A model generated the notes under the pieces. The model saw nothing but the letters and a program-made list of their open reading frames with translations. It made no database searches and had not been told where the DNA came from. This document shows positions 58,826-64,000 of a DNA stretch of 64,000 nucleotides, one piece after another. This stretch comes from Bradyrhizobium hipponense (GTDB taxonomy: Bacteria > Pseudomonadota > Alphaproteobacteria > Rhizobiales > Xanthobacteraceae). The position numbers and the translations under genes are program-made. The number at the start of each line of letters is the position of its first letter. Position 1 is the first letter of the stretch. The stretch spans positions 110,756 through 174,755 of the forward strand of contig NZ_VSTH01000013.1 in NCBI RefSeq assembly GCF_008123965.1, read 5' to 3'.

Positions 58826-60292
58826 TCAAGGAGAGACGAAATTGTCGGTGGCGGAAGCGGCCTCGCCGAGGCCGATATCGGTGACGTGGAAGCGGACGGG
58901 GATCGACTTCTCCGGATTGCCCTCCGCGGGCGCGGTGACGAGCAGCCGGAGCTCGCTGGTGGTGTCGCGCGGGATGACAATCATCGGCCGGTCCGGCGTC
59001 ACCGAATCCACGCCGACGACGTGAACCGTGACGTTGACTGGACCGTTGACATCGATCGCGATAACGCGGTCGTAGCCGCTCTTGTTGAGCAATCGGACCG
59101 TATAGGCGTTGCGGATCGAGCCGTCGCTGAGCCTGACCGCGACCGGGTTGCGGTCGTGCAGCACGTTAACGTCGAGCAAGCTGCGCGTTGCGAGCGTATA
59201 GAGCATGATGCCGCCGACGGCTGCGATGATCGCGCTGTAGACGACGGTGCGAGCCCGCACGATGCGATAGACCGGCGCCTTGCCTTCCTGGCGGCGATGG
59301 ATGTTGATGTCGTTGTCGTAGCCGATCAGGCGGGTCGGCCGGCCGATCTTCGTCATCACGTTGTCGCAGGCGTCGATGCAAAGCCCGCACTGGATGCATT
59401 CGAGCTGCGGCCCGTTGCGGATGTCGATGCCGGTCGGGCAGACCGCGACGCATTGATAGCAGTCGACGCAGTCGCCGGCGTGCTCGCCGAGCGCGCGCAG
59501 CTCGGCCGCCTTCTTGACCGACGTGCGCTTCTCGCCGCGGTCATAGCGATAGGTGACGTTGAGCGCCCATTCGTCGGTGAGCGCGGCCTGGATTCGCGGC
59601 CACGGGCACATATAGACGCAGACCTGCTCGCGCATGTAGCCGGCGAGCACATAGGTGGTCGTGGTGAGAATGCCGATCCAGGCATAGGCGATCATCGGCG
59701 CCTGGAAGGTGACGAGCTCCTTCACCAGCGTCGGCGCGTCGTTGAAATAGAGCACCCAGGCGCCGCCGGTCCACCAGGCGATCAGAAGCCAGATCGAATG
59801 CTTGAGCACGATCTCGGAGATGCGCTCGAGCTTCATCGGATCGGACGAGGCGTCCTTCTTCATCCGCTCGCGCCGGTCGCCTTCGATCAGGCGCTCGACG
59901 GCGTAGAACAAATCGGTCCAGACCGTCTGCGGGCAGAGATAGCCGCACCAGATGCGGCCGCCGACCGAGTTCATCAGGAACAGCGCCACGGCCGCCACGA
60001 TCAAAAGGCCGGTGAAGTAGTAGACCTCCTGCGGCCACAGCTCGATGAAGAAGAAATAGAAGCGGCTGTTGGGCAGGTCGATCAGCACGGCCTGGCTGGG
60101 GGCGCCGAGGCCGCGGTTCCAGCGCACGAAGGGCAGGAGGTAATAGATGCCGAGGCAGAACGCCATCAGGCCCCATTTGATCCGGCGGAATGTACCGGAG
60201 ACGCTCTGCGGATAAATCTTCTTGCGGGCGGCGTAGAGCGGCCCGCAATTGTCGTCCGATGTGAGTTCGTTCGGGTTCACGGTCTTGTTCAT
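58826..60292 (-). CDS. fixG: cbb3 oxidase accessory protein FixG/CcoG (Fe-S)
   Basis: A 488-residue membrane ferredoxin-like protein. Five or so helices and two [4Fe-4S] motifs are visible: Cys275, Cys278, Cys281, Cys285 (CVDCYQCVAVCP) and Cys299, Cys302, Cys305, Cys309 (CIQCGLCIDACD). CcoG-type proteins reduce copper for delivery to the oxidase. The chosen start at 60292 is MNKTVNPNEL; the longer upstream frame includes the promoter. A FixK-type box lies 63.5 bp upstream of this start. Confidence 0.93.
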   Translation of the reverse strand: MNKTVNPNELTSDDNCGPLYAARKKIYPQSVSGTFRRIKWGLMAFCLGIYYLLPFVRWNRGLGAPSQAVLIDLPNSRFYFFFIELWPQEVYYFTGLLIVAAVALFLMNSVGGRIWCGYLCPQTVWTDLFYAVERLIEGDRRERMKKDASSDPMKLERISEIVLKHSIWLLIAWWTGGAWVLYFNDAPTLVKELVTFQAPMIAYAWIGILTTTTYVLAGYMREQVCVYMCPWPRIQAALTDEWALNVTYRYDRGEKRTSVKKAAELRALGEHAGDCVDCYQCVAVCPTGIDIRNGPQLECIQCGLCIDACDNVMTKIGRPTRLIGYDNDINIHRRQEGKAPVYRIVRARTVVYSAIIAAVGGIMLYTLATRSLLDVNVLHDRNPVAVRLSDGSIRNAYTVRLLNKSGYDRVIAIDVNGPVNVTVHVVGVDSVTPDRPMIVIPRDTTSELRLLVTAPAEGNPEKSIPVRFHVTDIGLGEAASATDNFVSP

Positions 60293-60348
60293 CGCCTGGA
60301 GCTTTTCGAGAGGTGCGATTAAACCTAGACCCGGCGCCGGAGCGTCAG

Positions 60349-60362
60349 TTGATCCAGCGCAA
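60349..60362. promoter_or_regulatory. FixK/FNR-type box of fixGHIS
   Basis: The minus strand reads TTGCGCTGGATCAA, matching TTG-N8-CAA. Its centre lies 63.5 bp upstream of the fixG start, almost the same distance as in fixN. If the activator works at -41.5, transcription starts near 60314 with a 22-nt leader. Confidence 0.7.
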
Positions 60363-60402
60363 GCGGGGCAATTTGTTCGCCTGCGTTTTCTTTGCCGATC
60401 CA

Positions 60403-61278
60403 CTATTTTCCGCCGCCCAGCGAATGGACATACACGGCCATCGCCTTGATGGTGGCGGGATCGAGCCGCCCTTCCCAGGCCGGCATGACGCCGGCGCGGC
60501 CCTGGCCGATGGTCTCGATCAGGACTGCCTCATCCGAGCCGTAGAGCCAGATCTTGTCGGTCAGGTTGGGCGCACCGAGCTCCTGGTTGCCCTTGCCGCC
60601 ATCGCCGTGGCAGGCGACGCAATTCTCGGCGAAAATCTTTTCGCCCTTGGCGGCATCGTAGTCCTTCCGCGTCGGGAGTCCCGACAACGAGCGGACATAG
60701 TTGGCAGCCGTGACGATCTCGTCCGGCTTCAGCACGCCGTCCTTGCCGAAGGCGAGCATCTGGCCCTCGTGCGTTTTGGCATGGCCGGAGCGCGCGCCGA
60801 ACTGGATGGACTGCATGATCTGGTCGAGGGTGCCGCCCCACAGCCAGTCGTCGTCGTTGAGGTTCGGATAGCCCTTGGCACCGGCGCCGCCGCTGCCGTG
60901 ACACGGCGCGCAGTTGTCGCCGAACACGGTCTTGCCCTTGGCGCGGGCCAGCGCCAGCAGCGCCGGGTCCTTCTCGATCTCGGCGAGCGAGGCCGCGCCC
61001 AGCGCCACCATCTTGGCTCCGCGGATCTTCTCGAGGTTGGCGAGCTCGACCGCGACGTCGGCGCGTGTCGAGTAACCGAACAGCCCCGTGGTATTGCTGG
61101 AGATCAGGGGCCAAGCCGGATAGACGATCCAGTAGCCGATCGCCCAGACGATGGTGAGGTAGAAGGTGATCACCCACCAGCGCGGCAGCGGCGTGTTGAG
61201 CTCCTTGATGCCATCCCATTCGTGTCCGGTCGTGGACCTGCCTGAGACGGAATCGATGTCGTTATGATGATCGGTCAT
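60403..61278 (-). CDS. fixP: cbb3 oxidase dihaem cytochrome c subunit FixP/CcoP
   Basis: A 291-residue membrane-anchored dihaem cytochrome c. One N-terminal helix (WWVITFYLTIVWAIGYWIVY) is followed by haem motifs Cys123-Cys126-His127 (CAPCH) and Cys220-Cys223-His224 (CVACH). It passes electrons to FixO and FixN. GGAG upstream of the ATG overlaps the end of fixQ, 6 nt away. Confidence 0.96.
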   Translation of the reverse strand: MTDHHNDIDSVSGRSTTGHEWDGIKELNTPLPRWWVITFYLTIVWAIGYWIVYPAWPLISSNTTGLFGYSTRADVAVELANLEKIRGAKMVALGAASLAEIEKDPALLALARAKGKTVFGDNCAPCHGSGGAGAKGYPNLNDDDWLWGGTLDQIMQSIQFGARSGHAKTHEGQMLAFGKDGVLKPDEIVTAANYVRSLSGLPTRKDYDAAKGEKIFAENCVACHGDGGKGNQELGAPNLTDKIWLYGSDEAVLIETIGQGRAGVMPAWEGRLDPATIKAMAVYVHSLGGGK

Positions 61279-61284
61279 GATCTC

Positions 61285-61449
61285 TTACTCCTCCCGCAAC
61301 GGCAGGTGCGCCGCTTCGTCGAAAGCAGCCTTGTTACGGGGCCAGAATGCGTAGGCGATGATCGCGAGAAAGATCGCGACGAAGACCGGCGTCCAGATCG
61401 TGGTCACGAGACCGGACGCAAGATTGTCGAGTGTCAGGATGGCTTTCAT
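61285..61449 (-). CDS. fixQ: cbb3 oxidase small subunit FixQ/CcoQ
   Basis: A 54-residue single-helix protein: MKAILTLDNLASGLVTTIWT is followed by PVFVAIFLAIIAYAFWPRNK, the typical CcoQ pattern, and a short acidic tail. It stabilises the oxidase complex. It lies 13 nt after fixO and 6 nt before fixP, the usual position. Confidence 0.92.
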   Translation of the reverse strand: MKAILTLDNLASGLVTTIWTPVFVAIFLAIIAYAFWPRNKAAFDEAAHLPLREE

Positions 61450-61462
61450 CGTTCATGCCTTC

Positions 61463-62197
61463 TCAGCGAAGATTGGCTTTCTCGTTGTAGAGCTTGAAGT
61501 CGACCAGAGTGCCGAGCATCTGCAAGTACGCGACCAGCGCGTCCATCTCGGTCGGCGTTCCGGTCTTGCCGTCGAAATTGCGCACCACGGCCTTGGCGTA
61601 GCGCTTGCCGAAGGCATCGCTGCCGGCATTGTCCGGATCGGCCTGGGCCTTCATGTCGACACCTGCATTGGCGATCTGGTCGTCGGTGTAGGGCACGCCG
61701 ACGGTCCTCAGCGTGCGCATGTGATCGGCGATCGTATCCGGATCGACTTCGTTCTTGCTGAGGAACGGATAGCCCGGCATCACCGACTGCGGCACGATCG
61801 CGCGCGGGTTGGTCAGATGGGTCACGTGCCAGTCGTCGGAATATTTGGCGCCGACGCGGGCAAGGTCCGGACCGGTACGCTTCGAACCCCACTGGAACGG
61901 GTGGTCGAACATGCTCTCGGCGGCGAGCGAGAAGTGCCCGTAGCGCTCGACCTCGTCGCGCAACGGACGGATCATCTGCGAATGACAGAGATAGCAGCCC
62001 TCGCGGACGTAGACGTTGCGGCCGGCGAGCTCCAGCGGCGTGTAGGGCCTGACGCCGTCGACCGCCTCGATCGTGCTCTTGAGGTAGAACAGCGGCGTGA
62101 TTTCGACGAGACCGCCGATGGCAATCACGAGGAGGATGCCGACGACCAGGATGATCGAGTTCTTTTCGAAGACTTGGTGGCGTGTCCAGAACGACAT
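61463..62197 (-). CDS. fixO: cbb3 oxidase monohaem cytochrome c subunit FixO/CcoO
   Basis: A 244-residue membrane-anchored cytochrome c. One N-terminal helix ([20 protein letters not shown]) precedes the haem-binding motif Cys68-Cys71-His72 (CYLCH), and the axial methionine is probably in VMPGYPFL. It accepts electrons from FixP and passes them to FixN. It lies 12 nt after fixN. Confidence 0.96.
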   Translation of the reverse strand: MSFWTRHQVFEKNSIILVVGILLVIAIGGLVEITPLFYLKSTIEAVDGVRPYTPLELAGRNVYVREGCYLCHSQMIRPLRDEVERYGHFSLAAESMFDHPFQWGSKRTGPDLARVGAKYSDDWHVTHLTNPRAIVPQSVMPGYPFLSKNEVDPDTIADHMRTLRTVGVPYTDDQIANAGVDMKAQADPDNAGSDAFGKRYAKAVVRNFDGKTGTPTEMDALVAYLQMLGTLVDFKLYNEKANLR

Positions 62198-62209
62198 GGC
62201 TTTAGCTCC

Positions 62210-63862
62210 TCATTCCGCCGGCTGAAGAGCGACGGGCATCTGGACTTCTTCCGCCTCGCCAACGCGAACCGTCATCCAGAGATTGTAGGCCATGATCAGC
62301 GCGCCGATCAGGAACAACGCCCCGCCGGCCGCACGGATGATGTAGAAGGGATGCATCGCCTCGACGGTTTCGATGAAGGAATATTCGAGGAAGCCGAGCG
62401 AGGTGTAGGCGCGCCACATCAGGCCCTGAAGGATGCCGGACACCCACATCGCCGAGATGTAGAGGACGATGCCGAGCGTGGCGATCCAGAAGTGCCAGTT
62501 GACGAGCTTCAGGCTGTACAGCTGCTTGCGATTCCAGGCCCACGGCACCAGGCAGTACAGCGCGCCGAAGGACACGAAGCCGACCCAGCCGAGCGCGCCG
62601 GAGTGCACGTGGCCGATGGTCCAGTCGGTGTAGTGGCTGAGCGAGTTGACCACCTTGATCGACATCATCGGGCCTTCGAAGGTCGACATGCCGTAGAAGG
62701 CGACGGAGACCACGAGCATGCGCAGCACGGGATCGGTGCGCAGCTTGTCCCAGGCGCCCGACAGCGTCATCAGGCCGTTGATCATGCCGCCCCAGGAGGG
62801 CATCCACAGCATGATCGAGAAGGTCATGCCGAGCGTCTGCGTCCAGTCCGGCAGCGCCGTGTAATGCAGGTGATGCGGACCGGCCCAGATGTAGAGGAAG
62901 ATCAGCGCCCAGAAATGGATGATCGACAGCCGGTAGGAATAGATCGGCCGCTCGGCGCGCTTCGGGATGAAGTAGTACATGATGGCGAGGAAGCCGGCGG
63001 TCAGGAAGAAGCCGACCGCGTTATGGCCGTACCACCACTGGAACATCGCATCCTGGATGCCGCCCCACGCGATATAGGACTTCGAGCCGAACACCGAGAC
63101 CGGAAGCGCCGGATTGTTGCCGAGATGCAGGACGGCAATCGTCACGATGAAGGCAAGATAGAACCAGTTCGCGACGAAGATGTGCGGTTCCTTGCGCTTG
63201 ATGATGGTGGCGAGGAAGACGAGCAGATAGGTGACCCAGACGATGGTCAGCCAGAGATCGGCGTACCATTCCGGCTCGGCATATTCCTTCGACTGGGTGA
63301 CGCCGAGCAGATAGCCGGTGCCGGCGACCAAAATGAAGAAATTGTAGCCGACCACGACGAACCAGGGCGCGAGATCGCCGGCCAGGCGCACGCGGCAGCT
63401 CTTCTGTACCACGTAGAAGGAGGTTGCGAGCAGGACGTTGCCGCCGAAGGCGAAGATCACCGCGGACGTGTGCAGCGGACGCAGACGGCCGAAGGTGGTC
63501 CAGGGCAGATCGAAATTCAGCGCGGGCCACGCCAGTTGCGAGGCGATGAGGAGGCCGACGAGGAAGCCGGCGATGCCCCAGAACATCGCCATGAAGGAGG
63601 AGAACTTGATCGGCCCCATATTGTAGTTGGGGCGGCCGTTGATTTCCGCAGGCGGAAGCGCCGCCGGGCGGTCGTAGTAGCGGTTGACGATGCAGAACAC
63701 CGCAGCCAGGCTCGCCGCCGCACTGAGCGCAGCGTGGAAGGCGAACGGCGCATCGAGCGCCTTGGCCGCGGCAATCACGCAGAGGAAAGCGGTGACCGCG
63801 AACAACGCCGCCAGGCCGCTTTCACCTGACGTCATGGATTTCGAGATTGAGGGCTGGCTCAT
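62210..63862 (-). CDS. fixN: cbb3 oxidase catalytic subunit FixN/CcoN
   Basis: A 550-residue haem-copper oxidase subunit with about twelve helices that reduces oxygen. The haem and copper ligands lie in conserved segments such as [46 protein letters not shown] and [14 protein letters not shown] chose the ATG at 63862 (MSQPSISKS), which matches known Bradyrhizobium FixN; the frame also runs up to a GTG at 63907. A FixK-type box 64.5 bp upstream would put the transcript start near 63885, after the GTG, which supports the shorter form. Confidence 0.96.
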   Translation of the reverse strand: MSQPSISKSMTSGESGLAALFAVTAFLCVIAAAKALDAPFAFHAALSAAASLAAVFCIVNRYYDRPAALPPAEINGRPNYNMGPIKFSSFMAMFWGIAGFLVGLLIASQLAWPALNFDLPWTTFGRLRPLHTSAVIFAFGGNVLLATSFYVVQKSCRVRLAGDLAPWFVVVGYNFFILVAGTGYLLGVTQSKEYAEPEWYADLWLTIVWVTYLLVFLATIIKRKEPHIFVANWFYLAFIVTIAVLHLGNNPALPVSVFGSKSYIAWGGIQDAMFQWWYGHNAVGFFLTAGFLAIMYYFIPKRAERPIYSYRLSIIHFWALIFLYIWAGPHHLHYTALPDWTQTLGMTFSIMLWMPSWGGMINGLMTLSGAWDKLRTDPVLRMLVVSVAFYGMSTFEGPMMSIKVVNSLSHYTDWTIGHVHSGALGWVGFVSFGALYCLVPWAWNRKQLYSLKLVNWHFWIATLGIVLYISAMWVSGILQGLMWRAYTSLGFLEYSFIETVEAMHPFYIIRAAGGALFLIGALIMAYNLWMTVRVGEAEEVQMPVALQPAE

Positions 63863-63919
63863 GCGGATTCTCTTTCGAAAGAACACAGCGCCAGAAACCA
63901 CATTCACCCTCGCGGGGAA

Positions 63920-63933
63920 TTGATTGAAATCAA
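63920..63933. promoter_or_regulatory. FixK/FNR-type box of fixNOQP
   Basis: TTGATTGAAATCAA is a perfect TTGAT-N4-ATCAA site (TTGATTTCAATCAA on the coding strand). FixK2 is known to activate fixNOQP in B. japonicum from such a site. The centre is 64.5 bp upstream of the fixN start. Confidence 0.9.
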
Positions 63934-63983
63934 GCTGAGTAAATTTCTGTTAATGTGACGCGGTCGCACCGCCAGTTGAAGTG

Positions 63984-64000
63984 CCCTCTCCCCTTGTGGG
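63984..64000. repeat. Start of a REP-like repeat cut by the window edge
   Basis: CCCTCTCCCCTTGTGGG is identical to the left arm of the element at 50947-51099. The rest lies beyond the window. Confidence 0.7.

Noticed and set aside
58682..60322. 546-codon plus-strand frame opposite fixG and fixH
   Set aside because: Shadow frame caused by high GC at third positions; fixG and fixH are well conserved on the other strand.
61358..63829. 823-codon plus-strand frame opposite fixO and fixN
   Set aside because: Pure antisense of conserved oxidase genes; very rich in charged residues with no domain.
63863..63907. Upstream GTG start for fixN
   Set aside because: The added 15 residues are not part of known FixN, and the FixK-type box would place the transcript start downstream of the GTG.
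1..64000. Search for CRISPR arrays, tRNA, rRNA, transposases and integrases
   Set aside because: No regularly spaced direct repeats, no cloverleaf or rRNA-like sequence and no transposase or integrase motifs were seen by eye; the repeats found are palindromic intergenic units.

Overview
The window looks like a chromosomal segment of a Bradyrhizobium (B. japonicum/diazoefficiens group). Evidence: high-GC coding sequence, a complete fixNOQP-fixGHIS block encoding the cbb3-type high-affinity oxidase and its assembly factors, and the order narK-bjgb-flp-nasC, which is known from B. japonicum nitrate assimilation. I see no rRNA, tRNA, CRISPR array, transposase or prophage. Many intergenic gaps hold short palindromic REP-like repeats.

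Layout. 1-8.3 kb: a sugar-acid (probably hexuronate) catabolic region with a partial TRAP binding protein, an IlvD/Edd-type dehydratase, a divergent GntR regulator with a twin operator, an MFS transporter, uronate dehydrogenase divergent from an SMP-30 lactonase, and an aldehyde dehydrogenase. 8.6-13.8 kb: an AceE-like 2-oxoacid dehydrogenase divergent from an Lrp/AsnC regulator, an EamA exporter and an aldo/keto reductase. 14.0-26.9 kb: nitrate assimilation, with nasC, flp, bjgb and narK in one unit, the nrtABC nitrate ABC transporter in another, then a divergent formate/nitrite channel and a PP2C phosphatase-kinase hybrid. 27-34.3 kb: an NmrA-like reductase with a divergent LysR, an intradiol dioxygenase divergent from an EstB-like esterase, and a complete TRAP transporter. 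34.7-46.7 kb: mixed genes (small secreted proteins, CcdA, a translationally coupled LysR/XRE pair, an L,D-transpeptidase, a crotonase-fold protein without the usual catalytic glutamates, an isopropylmalate dehydrogenase relative, a zinc alcohol dehydrogenase, a class III CoA-transferase, glycogen synthase). 46.8-50.9 kb: a coupled set of 3-hydroxybutyrate dehydrogenase, patatin-like hydrolase and DUF2236 protein with a divergent LysR. 51.1-55.9 kb: peroxiredoxin, a DUF302 protein paired with a MerA-like flavoprotein, a cupin and an MFS transporter. 55.9-64 kb: fixSIHG and fixPQON on the minus strand.

How it works together. Nitrate enters through NrtABC and NarK, is reduced by NasC with electrons from Flp, and nitric oxide by-product can be handled by the haemoglobin Bjgb. 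The FNT channel is the likely nitrite route. No nitrite reductase and no nasST genes lie in this window. The fix genes build a terminal oxidase for micro-oxic respiration, and both operons carry a FixK/FNR-type box at the same distance from the first codon.

Most interesting signal. narK, nrtA and the FNT gene each have a sigma54-like promoter. A palindrome of the form TGTGC-N3-GCACA lies about 112-113 bp upstream of each -24 element, and the nrtA and FNT promoters share one palindrome midway between them. Each predicted transcript begins with a small hairpin whose hexaloop starts with A and has G at position 4, the hallmark of NasT/ANTAR-controlled leaders. This predicts dual control by a sigma54 activator and a NasST-type antiterminator.
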